Assembly: GCA_002375695.1 (NCBI GenBank)
Contig: DFMO01000012.1
Coordinates: forward strand, 29,014 to 93,013
DNA from: Flavobacteriaceae bacterium UBA3591
Lineage (GTDB): Bacteria > Bacteroidota > Bacteroidia > Flavobacteriales > Flavobacteriaceae
Direction of reading: 5' to 3'
DNA length: 64,000 nucleotides
Notes under the pieces: model-generated
What the model was told of the DNA's origin: nothing
The model's database searches: none
What the model saw: the letters and a program-made list of their open reading frames with translations, nothing else
Position numbers and translations under genes: made by a program
Shown here: positions 44,077 to 52,896 of the stretch, piece after piece
Numbering within the stretch: the first letter of the stretch is position 1
How the letters are laid out: each line of letters opens with the position of its first letter

Positions 44077-45006
44077 TTGAAAATTTCAAACTACACATAT
44101 CTACTTGCAAATCCGCAAAAAATTACTTCCGAAGATTTGGAAGCGCTCGATAGGCTCGTTAAAAAATTTCCGTACTTTCAAAGTGCGCGGGCATTGCAAT
44201 TAAAAGGGCTAAAAAATTCTGAAAGTTATCGCTATAACGAGGCGTTAAAAATAACTGCTGCTCACACCACAGACCGCGACATTTTATTTGATTATATCAC
44301 TTCAGAAAAATTTATTCAAAATCAAATTTCGCAATCAATTTTACAACAAGACTCTTCAATTAAAAACATTAACGTTATTGCCGAAAATGTTTCTAAGCAA
44401 GTGCAAGACGAAGACGATAATAAGTTTAAAGCCGAAGTCCAAAAGGCCGAAGATATTTTAAATCCCGGGTTGTTTGAGCGCAAAGTAGCATCGGTGAGTA
44501 AATTGGTGGAAGATAGCCATGACGAAGCTACTCCAAAAACTTCTGAAGATACAGATGAAATTTTACAAACCGACAAACCTTTAAATTTTACAAAAAACGA
44601 CACCTATTCATTTTCTGAATGGTTAAAGCTTACCAAGGCTCAACCCATTAAACGCGCAAACAAATTAGAGAAAAAAAACAGCGAAGAGAAGCGCGAAACT
44701 GAAGATGATGACAGAAGCCGAAAATTTGAATTAATTGACAAGTTTATTCAGGAAAAGCCAAAAATTATTCCTTCCGAAATTGAAAACAAATCGGCTAAGC
44801 AGGAAAAAGATATTTTAAAAAGCGCCAACACACAAGCTGCTGATTCGCTGATGACGGAGACTTTGGCGAAAGTTTATTTGCAACAAAAGAATTATAAAAA
44901 GGCAATTCAAGCATATAAAATATTAATTTTGAAAAATCCCGAAAAAAGTGGTTTCTTTGCAGACCAAATTCGAGCAATAGAAAAATTGATTAATATAGAG
45001 CAGTAA
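44077..45006 (+). CDS. TPR-like protein of the secG operon
   Basis: The start is TTG, since no ATG lies near the family-like start MKISNYTYLLANPQ. The 309-residue protein has an N-terminal helical domain (LEALDRLVKKFPYFQSARALQLKGLKNSESYRYNEALK), a long charged and acidic linker (about 110-250), and one C-terminal TPR-like pair (KVYLQQKNYKKAIQAYKILILKNPEKS). It is commonly found next to secG in flavobacteria. It shares one base with secG (TAATG), so translation is coupled. Function is unknown. Confidence 0.82.
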   Translation: MKISNYTYLLANPQKITSEDLEALDRLVKKFPYFQSARALQLKGLKNSESYRYNEALKITAAHTTDRDILFDYITSEKFIQNQISQSILQQDSSIKNINVIAENVSKQVQDEDDNKFKAEVQKAEDILNPGLFERKVASVSKLVEDSHDEATPKTSEDTDEILQTDKPLNFTKNDTYSFSEWLKLTKAQPIKRANKLEKKNSEEKRETEDDDRSRKFELIDKFIQEKPKIIPSEIENKSAKQEKDILKSANTQAADSLMTETLAKVYLQQKNYKKAIQAYKILILKNPEKSGFFADQIRAIEKLINIEQ

Positions 45007-45338
45007 TGAGTACGTATACAATATTTTTAGTTTTAATAATGATAGTGGCCTTTTTATTGGTCGTAGTTATAATGGTTCAAAATCCAAAAGGTGGCGGACT
45101 TTCATCGTCTTTCGGCGGTGGTGGCGGTAGCCAAATAGGTGGTGTTCAAAAAACCAGTGACTTTCTCGATAAAAGTACTTGGACTTTAGCTACCATAATG
45201 TTGGCGCTAATTTTATTTTCAAACATTTTTGTTATGGGCGGAAACGCTGTACAGTCTAAAACTTTTGACGAAAGCGCGATTCCTGCGGTTCCAACTACAG
45301 AAACGCCTGCGCCTGCCACTACAGATCCGGCAGAATAA
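45006..45338 (+). CDS. secG: preprotein translocase subunit SecG
   Basis: The 110-residue protein has two membrane helices (about 3-24 and 55-77) with the conserved glycine-rich loop (MVQNPKGGGLSSSFGGGG) between them. A low-complexity P/T/A tail ends the protein. SecG assists SecYEG during protein export. A strong terminator follows, closing the activator-lptE-TPR-secG unit. Confidence 0.94.
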   Translation: MSTYTIFLVLIMIVAFLLVVVIMVQNPKGGGLSSSFGGGGGSQIGGVQKTSDFLDKSTWTLATIMLALILFSNIFVMGGNAVQSKTFDESAIPAVPTTETPAPATTDPAE

Positions 45339-45359
45339 TTGCTTCAAAAATATTTTTTA

Positions 45360-45392
45360 AAATGCCAGCTTCTGACAAGCTGGCATTTTTGT
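45360..45392 (+). terminator. terminator after secG
   Basis: ATGCCAGCTT (45362-45371) pairs with AAGCTGGCAT (45377-45386) with loop CTGAC, followed by a T-run. Confidence 0.9.
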
Positions 45393-45418
45393 TTTCTATC
45401 CTGTCAGTTTCTTGCCAG

Positions 45419-45434
45419 TGGCACAATTTCTGCC
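45419..45434 (+). promoter_or_regulatory. sigma-54 (-24/-12) promoter of groES
   Basis: TGGCAC at 45419-45424 and TGCC at 45431-45434 match TGGCAC-N5-TTGC with the required spacing (GG at 45420-45421, GC at 45432-45433). The expected start is near 45445, about 45 nt before groES. CTGACA (45372-45377) and CTGTCAG (45401-45407) upstream form an inverted pair that could be an activator site. Confidence 0.65.
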
Positions 45435-45488
45435 AATAAGCTACCAAACACATAAACTAAAGTTTAACAACTAAAAAATAATATTAAA

Positions 45489-45764
45489 ATGGCATTGAAA
45501 ATTCAACCACTTGCAGATCGTGTACTGGTTCAGCCACAAGAGGCAGAAACCAAAACAGCTTCGGGATTGTACATTCCAGATTCGGCTAAAGAAAAACCTC
45601 AGCAAGGTAAAGTAGTAGCAGTAGGTAAAGGTAAAGAGGATTACAAAATGACCGTAAAAGTTGGAGACACCGTGCTATACGGAAAGTACTCTGGCAGCGA
45701 TTTAAAATTTGATGGTAACGATTACCTCATCATGCGCGAAGATGATATTCTGGCAATAATTTAA
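45489..45764 (+). CDS. groES: co-chaperonin GroES
   Basis: The 91-residue protein has the full Cpn10 sequence: LQPLADRVLVQP-type start, the mobile loop KTASGLYIPDSAKEKP, and the C-terminal NDYLIMREDDILAII. It caps GroEL. It follows the sigma-54-type promoter, and groEL comes 189 bp downstream, an unusually wide gap filled by repeats. Confidence 0.97.
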   Translation: MALKIQPLADRVLVQPQEAETKTASGLYIPDSAKEKPQQGKVVAVGKGKEDYKMTVKVGDTVLYGKYSGSDLKFDGNDYLIMREDDILAII

Positions 45765-45774
45765 CAATTATTGC

Positions 45775-45872
45775 AAAATCCAAATCCCAAAGAAATAAAT
45801 TACAATACGAAACTTTTTTAAAAATTGATTTCTGAATTTTATTTGGAATTTGGTGCTTGTAATTTGGAATTT
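45775..45872. repeat. AT-rich repeat region between groES and groEL
   Basis: CCAAATCCCAAAGAAAT near 45779-45795 is an imperfect inverted partner of AATTTGGAATTTCTTT (45861-45876). TTTGGAATTT occurs twice (45842 and 45863). Such TTTGGAATTT units are a dispersed intergenic repeat type in flavobacteria. They create a long false reading frame on the minus strand. Confidence 0.5.
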
Positions 45873-45915
45873 CTTTAAATGCAAAAATTTAAAATTTATA
45901 AATATTAATAACGAG

Positions 45916-45935
45916 ATTTCCGCTTTTGCGGAAAT
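45916..45935. repeat. REP-like palindrome, copy 2
   Basis: ATTTCCGC (45916-45923) and GCGGAAAT (45928-45935) form a perfect stem with loop TTTT, preceded by GAG and followed by AA, the same format as 42236-42255. It lies 18 nt before groEL. Confidence 0.7.
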
Positions 45936-45953
45936 AATAAAATTCAAAAGTTT

Positions 45954-47594
45954 ATGGCAAAAGATATAAAATTTGATGTAGAAGCCCGCGACAGTATTAA
46001 GCGTGGTGTTGATGCATTGGCAAACGCAGTAAAAGTAACCTTGGGCCCAAAGGGTCGTAACGTAATTATTAGCAAATCTTTCGGCGCACCACAAGTAACC
46101 AAAGATGGTGTAACCGTTGCAAAAGAAATTGAATTGGAAGACGCGCTAGAAAATATGGGCGCACAAATGGTAAAAGAAGTTGCTTCCAAAACCAATGATC
46201 TTGCCGGTGATGGAACTACAACTGCTACCGTGCTTGCACAAGCAATTGTAAAAGAAGGTTTAAAAAACGTAGCAGCTGGTGCTAACCCAATGGATTTAAA
46301 AAGAGGTATTGACAAAGCGGTGGAAGCCATTGTTGAAAACCTAGAAAAGCAAACTACTAAGGTTGGTAACTCTTCTGAAATGATAAAGCAAGTTGCTTCA
46401 ATCTCTGCAAATAACGACGATGTAATTGGCGATTTAATTGCTAAAGCCTTCGGTAAAGTAGGAAAAGAAGGTGTTATTACTGTTGAAGAAGCTAAAGGAA
46501 CTGAAACTTATGTAGATGTTGTTGAAGGAATGCAGTTTGACCGTGGGTATCTTTCGCCTTACTTTGTAACCGACACTGAAAAAATGCAGACCGAATTGGA
46601 AAACCCAATGATCTTGCTTTACGACAAGAAGATTTCTGCAATGAAAGATTTACTTCCAGTGCTTGAGCCAGTAGCACAACAAGGAAAATCGCTTTTAATT
46701 ATCGCTGAAGATGTTGATGGCGAAGCTTTAGCTACCTTGGTAGTAAATAAACTTCGTGGTTCGTTAAAAATCGCGGCTGTAAAAGCACCAGGATTTGGCG
46801 ACAGAAGAAAAGCAATGCTTGAAGATATCGCAATTTTAACGGGAGGTACCGTAATTTCTGAAGAGCGTGGGTTTACCCTTGAAAACACAACAGTAGATAT
46901 GTTAGGTTCTGCTGAAACAGTAACTATTGACAAAGATAACACTACAATTGTAAATGGTGCTGGCGAGAAAAATAATATCGATGCTCGTGTAAACCAAATT
47001 AAGTCGCAAATAGAAAGTACTACTAGCGATTACGACAAAGAAAAACTACAGGAACGTTTGGCTAAATTAGCTGGCGGGGTGGCTGTACTTTATGTAGGTG
47101 CCGCGTCTGAAGTTGAAATGAAAGAAAAGAAAGACCGTGTAGACGATGCGCTTCACGCAACTCGTGCAGCCGTAGAAGAAGGTATTGTTGCTGGTGGTGG
47201 TGTTGCTCTAGTAAGAGCTATGGAAGTTCTTAAAAAGATAACTACAGATTCTCTTGACGAAACCACAGGTGTAAATATTGTATCTCGAGCAATTGAAGCT
47301 CCTTTACGTACAATTGTTGAAAATGCTGGTGGCGAAGGTTCAGTAGTAATAAACAAAGTGCTTGAAGGCAAGAAAGACTACGGGTACGATGCTAAGAGCA
47401 ACTCATATGTAGATATGATTAAAGCTGGTATTATCGATCCTAAAAAAGTAACTCGTGTAGCTCTTGAAAATGCTGCATCGGTTGCGGGAATGATTCTTAC
47501 TACCGAATGTGCACTGGTAGATATTAAAGAAGACAATGCAGGCGGCGGTATGCCTCCAGCCGGAATGGGTGGCGGAATGCCAGGAATGATGTAA
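45954..47594 (+). CDS. groEL: chaperonin GroEL
   Basis: The 546-residue chaperonin has the family's normal length and motifs: VTLGPKGRNVI, the ATP-binding AGDGTTTATVLAQ, and the C-terminal GGM-rich tail (GGGMPPAGMGGGMPGMM). It folds proteins in the cytoplasm with GroES. Codon use is that of a highly expressed gene. A 12-bp stem terminator follows. Confidence 0.98.
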   Translation: MAKDIKFDVEARDSIKRGVDALANAVKVTLGPKGRNVIISKSFGAPQVTKDGVTVAKEIELEDALENMGAQMVKEVASKTNDLAGDGTTTATVLAQAIVKEGLKNVAAGANPMDLKRGIDKAVEAIVENLEKQTTKVGNSSEMIKQVASISANNDDVIGDLIAKAFGKVGKEGVITVEEAKGTETYVDVVEGMQFDRGYLSPYFVTDTEKMQTELENPMILLYDKKISAMKDLLPVLEPVAQQGKSLLIIAEDVDGEALATLVVNKLRGSLKIAAVKAPGFGDRRKAMLEDIAILTGGTVISEERGFTLENTTVDMLGSAETVTIDKDNTTIVNGAGEKNNIDARVNQIKSQIESTTSDYDKEKLQERLAKLAGGVAVLYVGAASEVEMKEKKDRVDDALHATRAAVEEGIVAGGGVALVRAMEVLKKITTDSLDETTGVNIVSRAIEAPLRTIVENAGGEGSVVINKVLEGKKDYGYDAKSNSYVDMIKAGIIDPKKVTRVALENAASVAGMILTTECALVDIKEDNAGGGMPPAGMGGGMPGMM

Positions 47595-47619
47595 TCATTT
47601 TAAAAAATCCATTAACATT

Positions 47620-47660
47620 AAACCTAACAAGTCTTATGGCTTGTTAGGTTTTTTTATTTT
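47620..47660 (+). terminator. terminator of groESL
   Basis: AAACCTAACAAG (47620-47631) pairs with CTTGTTAGGTTT (47640-47651), followed by a T-rich tract. Confidence 0.9.
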
Positions 47661-47762
47661 TATTATTTGTGAATAGGAAAGCGCAAAAACTATTGTTCAG
47701 TAAAATTTAAAGTCTTTATTTAAACATATAATTACTTTTATACTTTAAAAGAAACAGAAGAC

Positions 47763-49145
47763 TTGAATTTTATTAAAACCTATAAAAACCTCTTTCTCGT
47801 TACTGTAGCATCTACAGTACTCTACTTCGGTTTTGCGTATTATTTAGAGCGCAGTGAATTTGTGAAACTAATTAGTCTTTATTCTGCGTTGTTTTTTCTC
47901 ACCTATTTATTTATTGAAAAACACTTTACACAGCATCGAAAAAAATTCTGGCTTTTAAGCAGTTTCGGGATAGTTTTTCGGGTGATATTTATTGTTGCAA
48001 TCCCTAATTTATCGCAAGATTTTTATCGGTTTTTATGGGATGGTCGTCTACTTTTACAAGGGCTTAACCCATATTTATACACACCAGATTCATTTTCCGT
48101 TCTTAATATTTCGATACCACAAGCACAACAACTAATAGCCGGAATGGGCGAACTTAATGCAAGTCATTACAGTAACTATCCACCCATAAACCAATTGTGT
48201 TTTGTTATTGCTGCCCTATTTGCAGGAAAAAGTATTTTGGGGTCGGTAATTGTTTTACGCCTGCTTATCATTTTTGCCGATATAGGAATTCTGTACTTCG
48301 GAAGTAAGATTTTGAAACAATTGAAGCTTCCGCGTAAAAACATCTTTTGGTATTTTTTAAACCCTTTTATCATAATTGAACTTACGGGCAATCTACATTT
48401 TGAAGGAGTAATGCTCTTCTTTTTTGTTTGGGCCTTGTATTTACTTTTCAAAAGAAAATGGTTTTGGACGGCCGTTTTAATTGGATTATCGATTTCAGTA
48501 AAGTTGTTACCGTTACTGTTTCTACCTATATTTTTAAAATGGTTTTCAAACAAAGAGGTTTCCACTGCGCTCAACTTTACATCTCTTGTAAAATTTTATA
48601 GTATTATAGGAGTAACAATTTTAATTACTTTTCTGCCTTTTCTCTCCTTAAGTTTCATTCAAAACTTTGCAGCTACCATCGGACTCTGGTTTCAAAATTT
48701 TGAATTTAATGCAAGTGTTTACTACGTAATACGCTGGATTGGATTCCAGATTGTGGGTTGGAATATTATTGCGACTGTCGGTAAAATTCTACCAATTGTA
48801 ATAATACTTTTTATTCTATCAATTGCAGTTTTTAAAAATAACCAGATGCCGCAGCAACTTTTAACGAGTATGTTATTTGCAGTTTCGATTTACTTTTTAC
48901 TTTCTACCACTATACACCCGTGGTACGTGGCTACACCATTAATACTTGCAGTCTTCACGAATTATAAGTTTCCTATTGTTTGGAGTTTTCTAGTATTTTT
49001 AAGTTATTCTGCGTACGGTGTAAATGGATTCGATGAACAACTTTGGTTGGTGGCTTTAGAATATATCATCGTTGTTTCGGTGGCTATTTATGAAATTCGA
49101 AAATCTTACATCGCTTCGTCTTCGCCAAAAAACTTTAAAATTTAA
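47763..49145 (+). CDS. GT-C fold membrane glycosyltransferase
   Basis: The start is TTG, as no ATG lies before the first helix. The 460-residue protein has about eleven membrane helices and the GT-C signature region after helix 2-3 (SQDFYRFLWDGRLLLQGLNPYLY), which carries the acidic catalytic site typical of DUF2029/GT87-like mannosyl- or arabinosyltransferases using lipid-linked sugars. It stands alone after groESL. The sugar and acceptor are unknown. Confidence 0.82.
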   Translation: MNFIKTYKNLFLVTVASTVLYFGFAYYLERSEFVKLISLYSALFFLTYLFIEKHFTQHRKKFWLLSSFGIVFRVIFIVAIPNLSQDFYRFLWDGRLLLQGLNPYLYTPDSFSVLNISIPQAQQLIAGMGELNASHYSNYPPINQLCFVIAALFAGKSILGSVIVLRLLIIFADIGILYFGSKILKQLKLPRKNIFWYFLNPFIIIELTGNLHFEGVMLFFFVWALYLLFKRKWFWTAVLIGLSISVKLLPLLFLPIFLKWFSNKEVSTALNFTSLVKFYSIIGVTILITFLPFLSLSFIQNFAATIGLWFQNFEFNASVYYVIRWIGFQIVGWNIIATVGKILPIVIILFILSIAVFKNNQMPQQLLTSMLFAVSIYFLLSTTIHPWYVATPLILAVFTNYKFPIVWSFLVFLSYSAYGVNGFDEQLWLVALEYIIVVSVAIYEIRKSYIASSSPKNFKI

Positions 49146-49260
49146 CACCCTTAAGTGCTTGGGAGTTAAATGATTTGTATTTCTGAAATTAAAAATAAAT
49201 TTTTATTTCTCGATTAAAAAATGTAATTTCATACTTGCAAAAGTTTAATTTTAAACTATT

Positions 49261-49728
49261 ATGAAAAAGTCATATAAAACCACCACAAAACTCGATTATG
49301 CCGAAGAAGCTCCAACTCATTTCTACGATGGAAATCTTGCTATTCCTTTGGTTGAAATGACTTCTTTTCAGAAAATGCAAATTGTAAGAGATGGGGTGAG
49401 TAAAACTTATTTAACCAAATTAAAAGACGAAACATCTTTAGATTACGATGCTTTGGCGCAGGCACTTTCGGTAACACGTTCTACGCTTATCAATAAAAAA
49501 GGAGAGCAAAAATTTAACGACCACATTAGTGAAGGCATTATTGCTGTAGCCGAAATATACTCTTTTGGCTATGAGGTTTTTGCAAACAAAATCAATTTTA
49601 ACCAATGGATGTTTGCACCCAATCAAGCTCTTGCTGGGGCAAAACCTTTTGATTTAATGGATAATCAATACGGTCGTGCCGAGGTAAGAAACCTCATTGG
49701 CCGCGTTGCTTATGGCGTATTTTCGTAA
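49261..49728 (+). CDS. Xre/MbcA/ParS-type antitoxin
   Basis: The 155-residue protein has the COG5642 layout: an N-terminal helix-turn-helix (SLDYDALAQALSVTRSTLINKKG) and the C-terminal DUF2384 domain (EIYSFGYEVFAN...FNQWMFAPNQALAGAKPFDLMDNQYGRAEVRNLIGRVAYGVFS). These antitoxins pair with RES toxins and repress their own operon. The toxin gene starts 2 nt downstream. Confidence 0.93.
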   Translation: MKKSYKTTTKLDYAEEAPTHFYDGNLAIPLVEMTSFQKMQIVRDGVSKTYLTKLKDETSLDYDALAQALSVTRSTLINKKGEQKFNDHISEGIIAVAEIYSFGYEVFANKINFNQWMFAPNQALAGAKPFDLMDNQYGRAEVRNLIGRVAYGVFS

Positions 49729-49730
49729 AT

Positions 49731-50195
49731 ATGAAAGTCTACCGATTATCCAAAACACAATACGCCGAAGATTTAAAAGGCACTGGCGCTAAGCTTTTTG
49801 GAGGCCGCTGGAACCATATTGACTCTCCGTGTATTTACACCGCCTCGAGCAGAGCTTTATGTGTTTTGGAATATGCTGTAAATAGCCATATAGATTTTAT
49901 TCCAAGAGCGTTGAGTATGTGTGTTTTTGAAATTGACGAATCGCAGGTCTTTACAGTAAATGAAAAAGACTTGCCTGGAAATTGGCGAAACACTCCTGCG
50001 CCAAAGGCAACTAAAGATTTTGGCACTAATTTGCTCACATTGCAAAAAGGAATTTTAAAAATACCTTCAATTATTATCCCGCAAGAATATAATTTTATCA
50101 TTAATCCGCTTGCAAAACAACCGTGTTTTAAGTTGCTAGAAACAACCGACTTTGTTTTCGATTTAAGAATAAAAGAAAACGCTTCTACGCAGTAA
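49731..50195 (+). CDS. RES-domain toxin
   Basis: The 154-residue protein has the RES fold and motif residues: VYRLSK near the N-terminus, GGRWNHIDSPCIYTASSRALCVLEY with the R-E-S trio, and a C-terminal LRIK. RES toxins degrade NAD+ and stop growth. The size is normal and the frame is intact, so this toxin-antitoxin pair is probably active. Confidence 0.93.
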   Translation: MKVYRLSKTQYAEDLKGTGAKLFGGRWNHIDSPCIYTASSRALCVLEYAVNSHIDFIPRALSMCVFEIDESQVFTVNEKDLPGNWRNTPAPKATKDFGTNLLTLQKGILKIPSIIIPQEYNFIINPLAKQPCFKLLETTDFVFDLRIKENASTQ

Positions 50196-50246
50196 ATTAT
50201 AATTTTTACGACTTAAAACAGTTTTACGTAAGTACACTTAATTGTT

Positions 50247-51785
50247 TTACTTTTTAACTCTTTCGAGGCGATAAAAATCTTTTCGTCTATCTTTTAAATT
50301 ACGTACCGCGCCAAAGGTGTGCAATTCGCGAAGTAAATCTACATCTACATCGGCGACCAAAATCATTTCGGTATTTGGGGTTGCTTCGGCTTTTATTCCA
50401 TTGCTTGGAAAAGCAAAATCGCAAGGCGTAAAAACAGCACTTTGGGCATATTGGATATCCATGTTATGAACTTTGGGCAAATTACCAACACTCCCTGCAA
50501 TTGCTACGTAACATTCGTTTTCAACAGCTCTTGCTTGCGCACACAGCTTTACACGCGAATAACCATTTTGTGTATCGGTTAAAAAGGGCACAAAAAGTAT
50601 ATCCATTCCCTCATCAGACAACAATCGAGAAAGTTCAGGAAATTCAACATCGTAACAAATGAGCACCCCTATTTTTCCACAATCGGTATCGAAAGTTTTT
50701 AAGGCATTTCCGTTAGACATACCCCAAACTCGTTCTTCATCTGGGGTAACGTGAATTTTTTCAAATCGTTCAACACTGCCGTCGCGTCTACACAAATACC
50801 CAACGTTATAGAGTTTTCCGCGTACAATTTCGGGCATACTGCCAGTTATAATATTTATGTTGTAAGAGATAGAAAGCTGCGATAATTTTTCGGTTATTTC
50901 TTTAGTATATTTTGCCAATTCACGAATGGCATCGGGTTCACTTAAATGATTGTACTTCGCCATTAAAGGCGCATTAAAAAACTCTGGAAACATAGCAAAA
51001 TCACAGCGATACCCAGCTACCGAATCTATAAAATACTCGGCTTGGTGCATAAGTTCTTCCATGCTAGAATAACTTCGCATTTGCCATTGAATTAACCCAA
51101 GTCTAACTACACTTTTAATAGCAGTAGGAGTAGGTTTTTTTTCTGGTTTTGTATAGTAAATATTATCCCATTCCATTAACACGGCAAATTCGCCCGAAGC
51201 TTTATCGCCTTCTAAATATCCTTTTAGCACACGTACGGGATGAAAGTCATTCGAAATTTGGAAGTTTAAAACGGGGTCGTCAATTTGTTTACGTTTTACT
51301 TTTTCAATGTACTGTTTTGGCGAAAGCTTATTGGCATGAAGATGATAATTGGGCATTCTACCCCCAAAAACGATGCTTTTTAATTCTAAATTTTCACAAA
51401 GTTCTTTTCGGTAATCGTACAATCTTCTTCCCAACCTAAGGCCTCTAAAATCGGGTCTAATAAAAACATCAATTCCGTATAGCACATCGCCTTCGGGATC
51501 GTGAATTTTAAACGAAGGATCGCCCGTAACATCTTTATAAGTGTGTTTTTCACCAAGTTTATCAAAATCTACAATAATTGAAAGTGCGCAACCGGCTATT
51601 TCGCCATCGGCCATGATTAATACTTGTCCTTCGGGAAAAATATCTATTAAAGCCCCTATTTCGTCAATTTTCCAATAGCTGTTTGGCATACCACCATAAG
51701 ATTGAATAGTGGCCTTTTTTAATGCTTCGTAATCTTTTAAAGTTAAAAACTTAAGCTCGATATTTTCTATCTTTTTAGGTTCCAT
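50247..51785 (-). CDS. GNAT acetyltransferase - carbon-nitrogen hydrolase fusion
   Basis: The 512-residue protein has a GNAT domain at about 5-200 (DVFIRPDFRGLRLGRRLYDYRKE) followed by a nitrilase-superfamily amidase domain at about 222-512. The amidase triad is visible: E in FPEFFN, K in EKIHVTPDEE and C in LICYDVEFPE. Such fusions are widespread in Bacteroidota but lack a firm function. It lies downstream of the polyamine operon in the same direction, separated by a weak terminator, so a role on amidated or acetylated polyamines is only a guess. Confidence 0.9.
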   Translation of the reverse strand: MEPKKIENIELKFLTLKDYEALKKATIQSYGGMPNSYWKIDEIGALIDIFPEGQVLIMADGEIAGCALSIIVDFDKLGEKHTYKDVTGDPSFKIHDPEGDVLYGIDVFIRPDFRGLRLGRRLYDYRKELCENLELKSIVFGGRMPNYHLHANKLSPKQYIEKVKRKQIDDPVLNFQISNDFHPVRVLKGYLEGDKASGEFAVLMEWDNIYYTKPEKKPTPTAIKSVVRLGLIQWQMRSYSSMEELMHQAEYFIDSVAGYRCDFAMFPEFFNAPLMAKYNHLSEPDAIRELAKYTKEITEKLSQLSISYNINIITGSMPEIVRGKLYNVGYLCRRDGSVERFEKIHVTPDEERVWGMSNGNALKTFDTDCGKIGVLICYDVEFPELSRLLSDEGMDILFVPFLTDTQNGYSRVKLCAQARAVENECYVAIAGSVGNLPKVHNMDIQYAQSAVFTPCDFAFPSNGIKAEATPNTEMILVADVDVDLLRELHTFGAVRNLKDRRKDFYRLERVKK

Positions 51786-51847
51786 GGGTTGATCACTTAT
51801 TATAGCTAACGCGATTTATTTAAAACAATTTAGAATTTATAAAACAT

Positions 51848-51893
51848 AAAACCGCAGCACATTACTAACAGGTAGTTGATGTAAAACTGCGGC
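51848..51893 (-). terminator. possible terminator of the polyamine operon
   Basis: CCGCAG (51852-51857) pairs with CTGCGG (51887-51892) across a 29-nt loop, with an A-rich flank (U-rich in the minus-strand transcript). The stem is short and the loop long, so this is a weak call. Confidence 0.4.
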
Positions 51894-51918
51894 TATAATT
51901 ATGAACTTAATGTATGTT

Positions 51919-52896
51919 TTACATATCTAATAGATACGCAAAAATTAAGGGTGCAACAATGGTTGCATCGCTTTCAATAATAAACTTAGGAGTGTCAATA
52001 TCTAATTTTCCCCAAGTAATTTTTTCATTCGGAACGGCGCCAGAGTAGCTACCGTAACTGGTAGTAGAGTCGCTTATTTGACAGAAATAACTCCAAAAAG
52101 GCGTATCTGGACGTTCCATATCTTGGTATAGCATAGGTACAACGCAAATAGGGAAATCTCCTGCTATCCCACCTCCTATTTGAAAAAATCCAATTCCGTT
52201 ATCAGAATTTTCGGTATACCAATTTGCAAGAAAGGTCATATATTCAATACCACTTTTAACCGTGCTGGCTTTTAATTCGCCTTTTAAAACATAGCTTGCA
52301 AAAATATTACCCATCGTACTATCTTCCCATCCCGGGCAGATAATAGGCAGGTTTTTTTCGGCTGCAGCATACATCCATGAATCTTTTAAATCTATTTCAT
52401 AATACTCTTCCAAGGCACCGCTTAAAAGCAATTTATACATATACTCATGCGGCAAATAGCGCTCGCCTTTAGCTTCGGCATCTTTCCATATTTTTACAAT
52501 ATGTTTTTGAATTCTTCTAAAAGCTTCTTCTTCGGGAATACAAGTATCGGTCACTCGATTCATCCCTCTTTCAAGTAAATCCCACTCGTCTTTTGGTGTT
52601 AAATCGCGGTAATGCGGTACGCGCTCATAATGACTATGAGCCACAAGATTCATAATATCTTCTTCGAGATTTGCCCCTGTACACGAAATAATTTGCACCT
52701 TATCTTGACGAATCATTTCGGCAAAAATTTTACCCAATTCGGCAGTACTCATAGCACCCGCTAACGAAACGAGCATCTTTGAACCGTTTTTTAACTGTGC
52801 TTCGTATCCTTTGGCAGCATCGACAAGCGCAGCCGAATTAAAGTGCAAATAATACTTTTCTATAAACTGCGAAATCGCTCCTTTATTAGTATTCAT
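51919..52896 (-). CDS. deoxyhypusine synthase-like polyamine enzyme
   Basis: The ATG at 52896 was chosen because it gives the usual 11-nt overlap with the agmatinase gene and removes an odd N-terminus. The 325-residue protein has the deoxyhypusine synthase fold: LVSLAGAMSTAELGK, CTGANLEEDI, and the catalytic lysine in TWGKLDIDTPK. Bacteria lack eIF5A, and bacterial members are thought to join aminobutyl groups, for example making homospermidine from putrescine. The position in an operon with arginine decarboxylase and agmatinase supports a polyamine role. Confidence 0.9.
   Translation of the reverse strand: MNTNKGAISQFIEKYYLHFNSAALVDAAKGYEAQLKNGSKMLVSLAGAMSTAELGKIFAEMIRQDKVQIISCTGANLEEDIMNLVAHSHYERVPHYRDLTPKDEWDLLERGMNRVTDTCIPEEEAFRRIQKHIVKIWKDAEAKGERYLPHEYMYKLLLSGALEEYYEIDLKDSWMYAAAEKNLPIICPGWEDSTMGNIFASYVLKGELKASTVKSGIEYMTFLANWYTENSDNGIGFFQIGGGIAGDFPICVVPMLYQDMERPDTPFWSYFCQISDSTTSYGSYSGAVPNEKITWGKLDIDTPKFIIESDATIVAPLIFAYLLDM

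Noticed and set aside
45768..46330. Long open frames on the minus strand opposite groES-groEL
   Set aside because: They lie antisense to groEL and the AT-rich repeats, have no plausible protein features, and reflect the codon bias of the chaperonin gene.
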